Positions 9,352 through 21,094 of a DNA stretch of 64,000 nucleotides are shown here, piece by piece. Every line of letters starts with the position of its first letter. Positions within the stretch are counted from its first letter, which is position 1. The notes beneath the pieces were generated by a model. The model did not search any database. It saw only the letters and a list, made by a program, of their open reading frames with translations, and had not been told where the DNA came from. A program made the position numbers and the translations under genes. This stretch comes from JAOUEA01 sp963825685 (GTDB lineage Bacteria > Actinomycetota > UBA4738 > HRBIN12), in NCBI GenBank assembly GCA_963825685.1, contig CAWGUD010000027.1, forward strand, positions 62,001 to 126,000, given 5' to 3'.

Positions 9352-9510
9352 GGAACCTCCAGGAAGTCGAGAACTGGGATCGCGCTGACTAGACCCGGAA
9401 GGGTAGCACGGCGGGACCTTGCGACGCAACCCAAACCCGCAGGTCAGAGGGCTGATTCCGGGGTCCAGATGGCTCGAACGACCTAGGCTGAACGCCGATT
9501 CAGCAGCGTG

Positions 9511-10884
9511 TCAGGGGTGCGAGGCAGACCCCGCGGCCCACGACAGTGCCTCGGCGACATGTCGCACCGGCATCACCCGGACGCCCTCGGGCGCGATCTC
9601 CCCCTCGGGGGCGAAGATCGTGGTCACACCGGCGGCGCGAGCGGCCGCGAACCGCTGTGACATCGCGGGCGCCGGCCGCACGAGCCCCGTCAGGGACACC
9701 TCGCCGACGAAGGCGGACGTGGCGGGGGGCGACGCGCCGGTCGCGGCGGACGCGAGGGCGGCCGCCACGGCGAGGTCGCACGCGGGATCATCGACCTTCA
9801 CGCCTCCCGACGAGGCCCCGAAGAGCTCGGATCGGCCGAGCGAGAGGCCGACGGCCCGGTCGAGCACGGCCGCGACCAACTGGAACCGTCGAGCGTCGAG
9901 CCCGGTCGCCTGGCGGCGGGCCGGGCCGTCGGAGGACCCGACGAGCGCCTGCACCTCGACGGCCAGCGCGCGGCGACCGGACTGGACGAGCGCCGTCGCG
10001 GCACCGGGCATGCACTGTCCACTCACGAGCAGGAGCGTCGGATCGATCTCGCGGAGCCCGCCCGGGGTCATCTCGAACCAGGCGCTCTCGCCTTCGGCGC
10101 CGAACCGATTCTTGCCGCCGGTGAGCACCCGCAAGCCCGACCGCGGGTCGCCATCGAACGTGAGGACCGCATCGACCGCGTGCTCGAGGGCTCGCGGACC
10201 CGCGAGGTCGCCGTCCTTCGTGACATGCCCGGTCAGCAGCACGGCGACGCCCTCGGCCTTCGCGAGCCCGACGAGCGCGTCGGTGCACGTGCGCACCTGG
10301 GAGACGCCGCCTGGCATCTGGGTTCCGCTCGTATCTCTGATCGTCTGGATCGAGTCGACCGCCAGCAGGAACGGCCGCTCGGCGCGCGCGGTCTCGATCA
10401 CGTGCTCGAGGTCGCGGCCCGGCGCGAACCGCACCGCGTCGCCGGGGATGCCGAGTCGGCGTGCACGTGACGCCACCTGCGCATGCGACTCCTCGCCGCT
10501 CACGAGCAGACAGTCATTCCCCTGCGATGCGAGATGGGCGACGAGGTGCAGCAGCAGCGTCGACTTGCCGATACCGGGCTCGCCCGCGAGCAGGGTGACG
10601 GATGCGGGCACGATGCCCCCACCGAGCACGCGATCGACCTCGGGAAACCCGGTCAGCACACGTGGATCGTCTCCCTGGTCTATCGCACCGATCAGCGGCG
10701 ACGTCACGACCACGGCCCCGCCGCGTGCGGAACCGGACGTCACGCCGGTCTCCTCGATCGTGCCCCACGCTGCGCAGCCGGGACATCGCCCGACCCACTG
10801 CGACACCTGCTGTCGACACTCCCGACAGGTCAGCACCACTCGCGTCTTCGCCACGCCCGCGACGGTACCGTTCGCCACCGACAT
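9511..10884 (-). CDS. radA: DNA repair protein RadA
   Basis: RecA-like ATPase that promotes branch migration during homologous recombination. It has 457 residues: an N-terminal zinc finger CRECRQQ...CPGC, Walker A GEPGIGKST (about residue 95), an SQVRTC block, the RadA-specific KNRFG motif, and a C-terminal Lon-protease-like domain with LDARRFQLVAAVLDRA and SAFVGEVSLTGLVRP. ATG at 10884 is used; an in-frame GTG lies a few codons inside. In many actinobacteria disA follows radA, but here carD follows on the same strand. Confidence 0.93.
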   Translation of the reverse strand: MSVANGTVAGVAKTRVVLTCRECRQQVSQWVGRCPGCAAWGTIEETGVTSGSARGGAVVVTSPLIGAIDQGDDPRVLTGFPEVDRVLGGGIVPASVTLLAGEPGIGKSTLLLHLVAHLASQGNDCLLVSGEESHAQVASRARRLGIPGDAVRFAPGRDLEHVIETARAERPFLLAVDSIQTIRDTSGTQMPGGVSQVRTCTDALVGLAKAEGVAVLLTGHVTKDGDLAGPRALEHAVDAVLTFDGDPRSGLRVLTGGKNRFGAEGESAWFEMTPGGLREIDPTLLLVSGQCMPGAATALVQSGRRALAVEVQALVGSSDGPARRQATGLDARRFQLVAAVLDRAVGLSLGRSELFGASSGGVKVDDPACDLAVAAALASAATGASPPATSAFVGEVSLTGLVRPAPAMSQRFAAARAAGVTTIFAPEGEIAPEGVRVMPVRHVAEALSWAAGSASHP

Positions 10885-10953
10885 CACGATGCGTGAGCCG
10901 CCTGAAGACGGGGCGTCCCCACCCCACACGTCGGTCTCGATAGGCTTCCTGCG

Positions 10954-11553
10954 ATGAACGTCGACACGATGGCGACCCTGTTCGCGCTGCTGACCGTGAT
11001 CGCGATCGCCGCGGTCATCGCGATCGCCCTGCTCGCGGTCGCCGGCCGCGACGGATTCTCGTCGACGAGGGACACCGTGTGGGAGACGCTCGGACCCTCG
11101 GCGTTGTGGCTCGCCTTCCTCGTGGCGCTCACCGCGACCCTCGGCAGCCTCTACCTCTCGGAGGTCGCGCACTTCGTGCCGTGCAAGCTCTGTTGGTACC
11201 AGCGGATCGCGATGTATCCGCTCGTGCCGATCCTCGCGATCGCGGCATTCAAGCGCGATGTCTCGGTCGTCAGGTACGTCGTGCCGCTCGCCGTGATCGG
11301 CGCCGCCATCTCGATCTACCACTACCAACTCGAGCGGTTCCCGAGCCAGGCGTCGGTCTCGTGCAGCGCCGACGCGCCGTGCACCGTCGTGTGGATCTGG
11401 AAGTTCCACTTCGTCTCGATCCCGCTGATGGCGTTGAGCGGGTTCGCCCTGATCGTCGCGCTCGTGCTCGTCGCTCGATCGTCCGCCCGACTGGACACCG
11501 ACGACGACGGTGCTACCCTTGCCGAGCACTCCGGCGCGACCGCCGCGCCGTGA
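10954..11553 (+). CDS. DsbB/BdbC-like disulfide bond formation membrane protein
   Basis: Membrane quinone-linked thiol oxidoreductase of 199 residues. Five hydrophobic segments are visible (about 8-30, 50-70, 80-95, 105-120 and 150-170). The active CxxC is CKLCWYQR at about residue 76, and a second cysteine pair (SCSADAPC) lies in the later loop, as in DsbB. The extra N-terminal helix is typical of the actinobacterial form. ATG at 10954 is divergent from radA, separated by about 70 bases. No DsbA-like partner is adjacent. Confidence 0.85.
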   Translation: MNVDTMATLFALLTVIAIAAVIAIALLAVAGRDGFSSTRDTVWETLGPSALWLAFLVALTATLGSLYLSEVAHFVPCKLCWYQRIAMYPLVPILAIAAFKRDVSVVRYVVPLAVIGAAISIYHYQLERFPSQASVSCSADAPCTVVWIWKFHFVSIPLMALSGFALIVALVLVARSSARLDTDDDGATLAEHSGATAAP

Positions 11554-11594
11554 CAGCGCACTCAGCGCTGATGAGCCGAGAGGAGGCGATGAGC

Positions 11595-11660
11595 ATGGCC
11601 GCGAGATCGGTGTCCGATATCGCGCGCACGCCGCGTCCCTCCCGGTTCGCTTCGGCGTAG
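11595..11660 (+). CDS. Possible 21-residue leader peptide or small ORF
   Basis: A short frame MAARSVSDIARTPRPSRFAS ending in TAG has an AGGAGG site eight bases upstream (11581-11586). It lies in the 200-base gap between the DsbB-like gene and the RIO kinase. No family is recognised, and the sequence may simply be the untranslated leader of the kinase gene. The strong ribosome site is the only support. Confidence 0.25.
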   Translation: MAARSVSDIARTPRPSRFASA

Positions 11661-11752
11661 CGCCACCCACGCTCGGGTCGGCGCTCCACGCCCAGCTCCT
11701 TCGGGGACGCGGCATCACCCATGCCACGAACCATCCCGGAAGGAGACCCGCG

Positions 11753-12514
11753 TTGACCGACGCGAACCAGCTCGAGTACTTCTTCGATGAGGGGCTCATC
11801 GACGAAGTGCTCCGACCGATCAAGAGCGGCAAGGAAGCCTCGGTCCACCTCTGCCGCGCCAACCCTCGCACGACCGGCGAAGAGCTGGCCGCGCTCAAGC
11901 TCTACCACCCGCTCGACCGGCGGGACTTCCGCGACGAGTCGATGTACCGCGACGGCGAGTGGATCAAGGAACGCCGCGTGCGCGTGGCGCTCGAGAAGAA
12001 GACGCGCTTCGGACGCGAGGTGCAGGGCATGATCTGGGTCGACCGCGAGTGGGAGACCCTGCGCACCCTCTCGGCCGGAGGCGCTCACGTCCCGCGCCCG
12101 ATCGAGTGCACCGGCGACGCGATCCTGATGTCGTACATCGGCGACGAGGGCTTCGCCGCGCCCCAGCTGCGCTCCTACGACGTCGAGGACACGGACGAGG
12201 CCGAGGCACTCGTCGACCAGGTCCTCCAGGCGATCGAGCGCATGCTGTTCCTGAACGTCGTGCACGGCGACCTCTCGCCCTACAACCTGCTCGTCTGGGA
12301 GGGTCAGGTGACCGTGATCGACCTGCCGCAGGCGGTGGATCCCCGGAAGAACCGGCATGCCCGCGCGTTCCTCGAGCGAGACGTCGAGCGCGTCTGCGAG
12401 TGGGCCTCGCACCACGGCGTGGACCGGCCGGCCGGTCGCATCGCAGGTGACCTGTGGACCGGGTGGGAGTTCGCCGACCTCGTGCCCGAGGAGCTCCGAG
12501 GCCTCACGATGTGA
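11753..12514 (+). CDS. RIO-type serine/threonine protein kinase
   Basis: 253-residue atypical protein kinase of the RIO family. The ATP-binding loop is PIKSGKEASVHLC. The catalytic loop is VVHGDLSPYNLLV with Asp and Asn, and the metal-binding segment is VIDLPQAVDP, the RIO version of DFG. The start is TTG at 11753, chosen because GGAAGGAGA lies just upstream and the frame has no better start. RIO kinases act in ribosome maturation in archaea and eukaryotes; bacterial members are poorly studied. It stands alone, followed by the convergent LuxR gene. Confidence 0.85.
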   Translation: MTDANQLEYFFDEGLIDEVLRPIKSGKEASVHLCRANPRTTGEELAALKLYHPLDRRDFRDESMYRDGEWIKERRVRVALEKKTRFGREVQGMIWVDREWETLRTLSAGGAHVPRPIECTGDAILMSYIGDEGFAAPQLRSYDVEDTDEAEALVDQVLQAIERMLFLNVVHGDLSPYNLLVWEGQVTVIDLPQAVDPRKNRHARAFLERDVERVCEWASHHGVDRPAGRIAGDLWTGWEFADLVPEELRGLTM

Positions 12515-12546
12515 CCGGGCGCGATGAGGGACCGCGAGATCACGCT

Positions 12547-15315
12547 CTAGGAAGCGTCGGCGAGTGAGACGTCGACGTCTCCGGCTGTCACGAGCCGGGC
12601 CAGCTCCGTTCGTGACCGGATGCCGAGCTTGCGGTAGGTCCTGGTGAGATGCGCTTCCACGGTGGGCACGCTCATGAACAGCGACGCCGCGATCTCCCGA
12701 TTGCGCATCCCCTGCGCGACCAGCGCGGCGACGCGTCGCTCCGTGCGGGTCAGCTCGCCTCGGGAGTGACCCGGGGCGGCTCGCTCCATCTGCTCCACCG
12801 TCCGACGCTCCCACAGCTCCGCCCCGAACCCCGCGAACCGATCCCTCGTGTCCGTGAGCGCGTCCAGGGCCGCGCTGGGTTGACCGGCCCTGAGGAGGGC
12901 GGAACCGGCGCCGAGGAGCGACCGGGCGGCGTCGGGGCGAAAGCCCAGAGCATCGAACTCGTTCGCCGCTTCGGTGAACGCGTCGACCGCCGCCCCCGGC
13001 TCGCCTCGACCCATCGACACCCACCCGCGGGCCCGAGCCGATGCCGCCGTTGCCCAGGGTCCGGTGGTCCGGGCCTGCCGTTCGAGCAGCGCCGAAAGGT
13101 CCGCGGCCGTGTCGACGTCCCCGATCCTGACGGCCGCTTCGACGGCGTCGGGGAGGACCCCGAAGGCACCCGGATGCTCGATGCCCATCTCGGCGAGGAG
13201 CTCGACGGCATCGCTGAGCTCGGGAGCTGCTCGAGCAGCATCTCCCTCCGAGAGCGCCAGCAGCCCCAACACACCCTTCGCACGCACGATCGTGGGACGC
13301 TCGCCCCGCTCCGTGGCGCGAAGGAGCAGGCGATCCGCCGCATCCCGGGCTCGCGCCGCGTCACCGCGCCAGGCCGCGGCGAGGGCCAGCGGATACTGCA
13401 ACCACCACTCGGTGAAGCTGTCCTCGGCGTCTCGTGCGCCTTCGATGCCCTCGACGGCGTATCGCTCCGCTCGATCGATCTCCCCACGGGCGCACGCGAC
13501 GAGCGAGAGATCGAACAATGCGAACGGGCGCCGGAACTCGGTCCCTCGGGTCAACGTCTCCTCGTGCAGCTCGCGGAATCGCCGCTCCGATGAGGGAAGG
13601 TCTCCCTCCCACAGCTCCTGCTTGCCCAGCCAGACGCGCGGCCCGGCCCACTGGGGCGGCGCCTCGATCTGCTCGGTGATCTCGACCGCCCGTTGGAGAC
13701 GATCGGGCTGCGGCCGGCCCGAGAGCGCCTCGATGACGGCGAGGCTGGTCCACGTGAGCATCTGGAGCTCTGCGATCAGCTCGTCGATCGGCGATCGCGA
13801 CCGCCTCGCGCGCACATCGCAGACCGGCCTCGAGATCTCCTCGATACTGGGCGAGACGCCATCCCAGCACATCGAGCACCTGAGCGCGGAGGACCTCGTC
13901 CTCGCCGGCCTCGTCGAGCGCCTGGCGCAGCACGGCTTCGTTGCTGGCCGGATCGTCGTCCTCGACGAAGACCCGCTCGAGCAGGATCTCCGCGCGGTCG
14001 CGGCCGGCCGGCAATCCCGCGACGAGCTCGTCGAGCAGGTTCCGGGCACGACTCACCTCGCCTGCCGACGTGAGATGGACGATCTGCGACAGCGCCCTGC
14101 GATGGGCATCCTGTGGCCGGTCCGCCGGCGTGACCCGCCGCGCGTGCCTCGCGAACTCCGCGGCGAGATCGTGAGCGCCCCTCGCCGTCGCTCGCGCGGA
14201 CGCAGCTTCCAGGAGATCCGCCACCTCGGCATCGGGCTCGTCGGTCGAGAGGGCGAGGTGGCGCGCTCGTTCGTCGTCGTCGCCGCGTCCCTCGGGCGAG
14301 GCGCTCGTGCAGCGCGCGACGCGAGACCGGCCCCATGCGGCCGTAGACGGCGGATCTGATCAAGGGGTGCGCGAAGCGGATCGTCGGGCCCGGCTCGACC
14401 ACGAGGAGATCCGAGCGCTCGGCCCGCTCGATGAGTCGATCCAGCTCGTCGGGCCCGACCACGTCGAGCGACGCGGCGAGATCGGCCGGCGTGGCTCGGC
14501 CGAGGGTGGCGACCAGCTCGAGGACCGGTGTCAGCTCCTGAGGAGCATCGTCGAGCCGTTGGACGACGGCCTCCTGGAGCGATCCCGGCAGGGGACGCTC
14601 CGCAGGTTCGAGCGCGGAGCCTGGCGCCGTTCGGAACCGGGCGAGCTCGACCGCATAGCCGGGATTGCCGCCCGACACCTCGGTGATCATGCGCAGGGTC
14701 GGCTTCGAGACCGCGCGGACGGTGTTGCCGAGGACGGCCCGGATCTGCATCCATGTGCATGGGTCCGAGGAGGATCTCCTCGCGCCGTTCGGGCGGCACG
14801 GTGTCATCGAGGGCGAGGGGGTCGTCCACCTGGATATCGGTCCGGAAGGTCGCGAGGATCACCACGGGGACATCGGTCAGCCTTCGCAGGGCGAAGCGCA
14901 GGGAGCGCGCCGACACCTGGTCCAGCCACTGCGCGTCGTCGATCGCCAGCACCGTCGGGCGGTCCTGCGAAAGCGCGCGCACCGAATCGACCACCACCCT
15001 CCCCTTGGCGAGGACCTCGTGCTCTCCAGCCGGTCCCGTGCCGTGGACACCGGTGAAGAGGTCGCCCAGGGTCACGCCCTCGAGGGGCATCTCCTCCTCG
15101 GTCGGACGCGCCGTGAGCACTCGGAGGCCGTGATGGGTGAAGCGTCCGATCGCATGACGCCAGAGCGTGGTCTTGCCGATGCCGGGCTCGCCATGGATCG
15201 TCAGCGCTCGGAGGCCGGCGTCGGTCGATCCGGCGAACCGGTCGATCAAGGCCAGCTCGGCGTCACGACCGACGACGTCGAAGTCGGTGTGGGGCCCCGG
15301 GCCGGCGATGTCCAC
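12547..15315 (-). CDS. LuxR-family ATP-binding regulator (MalT/LAL type), three frameshifts
   Basis: Large transcription regulator of about 920 codons. The N-terminus has an NTPase domain with VVGRDAELALI, Walker A GEPGIGKTTLW (about 42-52) and Walker B VLAIDDAQWLD. The middle is a long helical, tetratricopeptide-like region. The C-terminus is a LuxR helix-turn-helix: LTRTERRVAALVAQGMRNRE then VPTVEAHLTRTYRKLGI. The frame shifts near 14745, near 14280 and near 13790; similarity continues across each, so indel errors are more likely than decay. This class of large ATP-binding LuxR regulator senses a small ligand through the TPR part. The target genes are not evident. Confidence 0.85.
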
Positions 15316-15384
15316 GCCTCAGTATGGATGCTTCCCCACCTTCCCGCCCGACGTCCCCGAGGAGCCGTCCTGACACGCGAGAGG

Positions 15385-15582
15385 TCAGGCGTTCTTGACC
15401 CGCAGACTCGGGCGACGTCCGAACGCCTGCGCGAGGACCCGCCGCCCGACCGAGGTTCGCCGTGCACTCCGCCGTGGGCAGGGCCTGATCTTCCTCGTGT
15501 GCGGATAGAGGGACACGTCCTCGTTGGCAGGGTCCCCCGTGACGACGTGTGCGATGTAGACCGCACTCGCTGCAGTGATCAT
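15385..15582 (-). CDS. Small basic protein, unknown
   Basis: 65 residues from an ATG at 15582 with GGAAGGAG eight bases upstream. The N-terminal third is neutral (MITAASAVYIAHVVTGDPAN) and the C-terminal half is strongly basic and proline-containing (KIRPCPRRSARRTSVGRRVL). No family is recognised. The good ribosome site and its place between two regulators support a real gene, but the composition break in the middle could reflect an indel. Confidence 0.4.
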   Translation of the reverse strand: MITAASAVYIAHVVTGDPANEDVSLYPHTRKIRPCPRRSARRTSVGRRVLAQAFGRRPSLRVKNA

Positions 15583-15826
15583 CGTGCTCTCCTTCCGTCG
15601 GTACGGCCGACGGTAGAGGCGTCGAGGTGTCCGGGGCGTCATGGATTCCCCTATGGGTCGAACTCCGAGACCCTAGGGTTCGGAGAGGAGGACGATCGGT
15701 GTATTGCTTCGGCGGACAACCCTTCGTAGTCTGACGCCTCCGACGCAACGGCCTCGAGGAGGATCCGTCCAGAACCATCCGGTCGACGCCTAAGCGCTGG
15801 GCCCGCCCGCGGCATCCAGGAGGGTG

Positions 15827-16345
15827 ATGCAGGCAGAGGGCGACATCATCCGGTTCCCTCGCGAGGCCGAGGCCCCGCCGGACTTCACGGCGTTCTTCGC
15901 CGAGGAGCACCGCGGACTCTTCAAGGCCCTGTACTTCGTGACCGGGAACCGGGCCGACGCCCAGGAGCTGATGCAGGAGGCGTTCCTCACCCTGTGGGAA
16001 CGGTGGGCCACGATCGATCGGATCGACGATCCCACCGGCTACCTCTTCCGCGTGGCGCTCAATGGGTCCCGGATGCGGGCGCGCGCCGCACGCCGGGCCA
16101 CGCGGAGGCTGGTGGCGATCGACGCGTCGTACGACCCGTTCGACGAGGTCGACCTGCGGGAGGACGTCCGACGCATGCTCCGCTCCTTGACGCCGCGCCA
16201 GCGCGCCGCCCTCGTCCTGCTCGACCTGTACGGCTACGGCTCGGAGGACGCGGCCGAGATCATGCGGATCCGCCCCTCCACCGTGCGAGCGCTCGCCACC
16301 CAGGGCCGAGCCGTACTCCGGAACGCTGGAGGCCCGCATGGCTGA
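15827..16345 (+). CDS. ECF-type RNA polymerase sigma factor
   Basis: About 173 residues. Region 2 is FFAEEHRGLFKALYFVTGNR and ADAQELMQEAFLTLWERW; region 4 is LRSLTPRQRAALVLLDLYGY followed by an HTH with SEDAAEIMRIRPSTVRALA. This fits the SigE-like group of ECF factors common in actinobacteria. An AGGAGG lies directly before a GTG at 15824 and three bases before the ATG at 15827, so the exact start is uncertain. Its stop overlaps the next gene by eight bases, suggesting that gene is a partner or anti-sigma protein. Confidence 0.85.
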   Translation: MQAEGDIIRFPREAEAPPDFTAFFAEEHRGLFKALYFVTGNRADAQELMQEAFLTLWERWATIDRIDDPTGYLFRVALNGSRMRARAARRATRRLVAIDASYDPFDEVDLREDVRRMLRSLTPRQRAALVLLDLYGYGSEDAAEIMRIRPSTVRALATQGRAVLRNAGGPHG

Positions 16346-17126
16346 GCTGAGGGAGTTGTTCGAGATGACGACCAAGCAGATGGAACCCGACCAGGACTCG
16401 TGGCGGAAGCAGGAAGAGCGTCACCATCGAGCTGATCGCAGGAGGAAGTTCGGTGCGCTCGCGGTGGCGGCAGCGATCGGGGTCGCGGCGTTGGTCGTCG
16501 CTGATCCAGGTGAGGGATGAGGGCACCGGGACACAGTCCGGGGACCAGCCGAACGGGGGCAGCACGATCCCCACGGTCGAGCCGGCCCCGGCGCTGTCCG
16601 CCACCGGGGACGTGGATCCCGGACGGCACGTCTTCTCCTCGTCCGACCCGGCGTTCGATGCGTCGCACCGGATCACGATCGACGTCGTGGACGGGTACGG
16701 GGCCTACGGCGGCGCCGCTGTCCTGACGGACGGGGGCAGCGTGAGTACCTTGGCGGTCAGCGCCGTCTGGGCAGACCCGTGCCAATGGCAAGGGTCGGTG
16801 CTCGACCGGCTGCGCGTTCGATTTCCACGCGATCAGATCCGACGGATCGGGCGTGGCCCGTTCAGCGGTAGCGACTTCGGACTCACGGTTCGTGGCGGAC
16901 GCAGATCGTCACCGCCTCGATGACCTGGGACATCGAGAAGTTCTCACCGCAGATGTGGGAGCCGTTCGCAGACTGGGTGTCCACGACCTATCCGAAGGAC
17001 GCCCTGTGATGGACACGACGGAGACGATCTCCGCGTTCCGGTCCACCGGAGGTCGGTCCGCTCTGGGAGGAGCACACCAAGGAGTACGTGACGGAAGTGA
17101 ACCGCGGGAATCGTGCCGGTCAGTGA
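16338..17126 (+). CDS. Anti-sigma-like membrane protein, multiple frameshifts
   Basis: The gene starts at an ATG inside the end of the sigma factor. The first 57 codons encode a charged cytoplasmic N-terminus (MAELRELFEMTTKQMEPDQD, then WRKQEERHHRAD) and one membrane helix (FGALAVAAAIGVAALVV). The frame breaks near 16510, continues through a low-complexity linker and an extracellular domain with ITIDVVDGYGAYGGAA and VWADPCQWQGSVLD. It then degrades further, with recognisable pieces such as WDIEKFSPQMWEPFADWVST and PLWEEHTKEYVTEVNRG before a TGA at 17124. At least three shifts are needed. Its role as regulator of the adjacent sigma factor is inferred from overlap and topology. Confidence 0.55.
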
Positions 17127-17225
17127 CCGGCACGGCAGGGTCCGAACGAGACGTCGATGGTGGAGTCGATCCAGATCGACCTGTGAACTGACCAGCGGCG
17201 CGATCACCCGAACCCAGATGCCGAG

Positions 17226-17254
17226 AAGCCCGGGCCCCGAAGGGGTCCGGGCTT
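17226..17254. terminator. Bidirectional hairpin terminator
   Basis: A 13-base arm AAGCCCGGGCCCC and its complement (one G-T pair) enclose the loop GAA. It lies between the convergent ends of the anti-sigma-like gene and clpC, so it can stop transcription from both sides. Confidence 0.7.
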
Positions 17255-17314
17255 CGGCCTTGGTGCCGCCCGAAGGCGGCGGGTACGGATCGGGTGACCC
17301 CGATCCGACGCTTC

Positions 17315-19807
<2,493 letters not shown>

Positions 19808-20245
19808 GTCAGCGTCCTCCGGGCCGTGACCCGCATGTTCCACTCTCCGCCCGGGGATCAGCGGACCCCGTCCTACCCCCGAGGCGCCTGGGGCGCCGCA
19901 CCAGGTGACCGGTGGCAGCGCCCGCTGACAGCAAGTATACCCGTGCCCCTGCGTTCGCCTTGAACCGCACCGCCACCTCCTGGTCGACGTTCCCTACCCT
20001 GTTGTTCGGACGTTCGCGGCCCGGGGATGAGGTGCCATTCGGCGGATGCCGCGAATCCCCCGTTCGGACCATGAGAATGTCCTCCTTCCGGCCCGTTGTG
20101 TGGGGAGTACGGCGGGTGCCAGGATGGGCGAGCTTGGAACGAGCCCGGAAGGGGTAGCGTGACGAGCGACAACCGATGACAGCTACGGCGGCACGACGAG
20201 GGGATCCACGTGCAGAACGCCCAGACGCTCGATGGAGGGACGCGC
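19808..20245. other. Intergenic region between clpC and a divergent receiver gene
   Basis: About 440 bases without a convincing protein gene. It should hold the promoters for clpC (minus strand) and for the receiver gene (plus strand). The only motif I can support is the ClgR-like/-10 pair described separately. Translations of this stretch have no ribosome sites and no recognisable domains. A second in-frame GTG at 20210 would extend the receiver protein into the region by 12 codons. Confidence 0.4.
19934..19967 (-). promoter_or_regulatory. Candidate clpC promoter with ClgR-like operator
   Basis: On the minus strand TATACT (19934-19939) is a good -10 hexamer about 130 bases before clpC. Just upstream lies GGCGAAC with spacing to a CGG, which on the plus strand reads GTTCGCC-5N-CCG. 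The published actinobacterial ClgR operator is GTTCGC[CT]-5N-GCG, so this is a near match with one mismatch. ClgR activates clp genes in relatives. Overlap with the -35 area fits activation. Confidence 0.3.
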
Positions 20246-20620
20246 GTGCGAGTACTCGTGGTGGACGATCACCCCGCCTTCCGACGTGCGCTCACCTCAG
20301 CTCTGCGGCTGGTCGGCGACATCGAGATCGCCGGTGAGGCGGGCGGCGGCGTGGCCGCCTGCGACCAGGCGGAGGCCCTCGAGCCCGACGTGGTGTTGAT
20401 GGACCTGTCGATGCCCGACCTCTCCGGCATCGACGCGATGAAGAAGATCCACGAAGCGAACCCCGACCTGCCGGTCGTGATCCTCACGGCCCACGCCGAC
20501 GCCGGGGTCGAGCGTGAGGCGCGTGAGGCGGGCGCGCGAGGATTCCTGGCGAAGGGCACCGGCCTGCAGGACCTCGTGATCACGCTGCACGAGGCGACCG
20601 GCGACGAGGCCGTGCTCTAG
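20246..20620 (+). CDS. Stand-alone response regulator receiver domain
   Basis: About 124 residues, a single CheY-like domain with no output domain. The acidic pair is VVDDHP, the phospho-acceptor is Asp 53 in VVLMDLSMPD, the switch Thr is in VVILTAHAD, and the conserved Lys is in GFLAKGT. GTG at 20246 is chosen because GGAGGG lies six bases upstream; a GTG at 20210 is also in frame. No histidine kinase is adjacent. The six kinases at 45-61 kb are possible partners, but this is speculative. Confidence 0.85.
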   Translation: MRVLVVDDHPAFRRALTSALRLVGDIEIAGEAGGGVAACDQAEALEPDVVLMDLSMPDLSGIDAMKKIHEANPDLPVVILTAHADAGVEREAREAGARGFLAKGTGLQDLVITLHEATGDEAVL

Positions 20621-20627
20621 AGCGCGC

Positions 20628-21042
20628 TCAGCCCTGGTCGCGCATCTGGCGGATGCGCTCGGACAACGACACGAGCAGCGCTCGCATCATGTCGGGATTC
20701 TCGTCGAGCAACCGGTTGAAGTTCCATGCCGGGATCGCGAGCGTGCGCATGTCCGTCTTCGCGACGACGGAGGCCGAGCGCGGCTTCCCGTCGATCAGCG
20801 ACATCTCGCCGAAGTAGGCGCCCGGACCCATCGTGCTGACGACCGAACCGCTCTGCGTGGCCTCGGCCTCGCCCGAGAGGATCAGGTGGAACCCCACCGC
20901 CGAGTGGTCTTCCTCGACGACGGTCTTGCCGGCAGGGTGGGAGACCTCCTTCGAGATCTCGCCGACCCGGGCGAGCGCCTTGTCGGACATGCCCCGAGAA
21001 CAGCGGGACCCGCTTCAGCGCCTCGATCGACTCGTCCGACAT
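20628..21042 (-). CDS. Cyclic-nucleotide-binding domain protein, one frameshift
   Basis: About 137 residues, one cNMP-binding (Crp-like) domain without an HTH. The start MSDESIEALKRVPLFSG is in one frame. A single extra C near 20990 (GGGGCATG) breaks it, and the rest follows: MSDKALARVGEISKEVSHPA, then GKTVVEEDH, LILSGEAEATQSG, and the phosphate-binding cassette GAYFGEMSLIDGKPRSASV. That cassette (FGEMSL...PRSAS) is the normal cAMP/cGMP-binding signature. It may be an effector of the adenylyl cyclase at 51.7-53.0 kb, which is an inference. Its end converges with the receiver gene. Confidence 0.8.
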
Positions 21043-21094
21043 CGTCTCTCCCTTCGATGCCCTCCCGGGCGATTGGGCGAGCATATCGCCGTCG

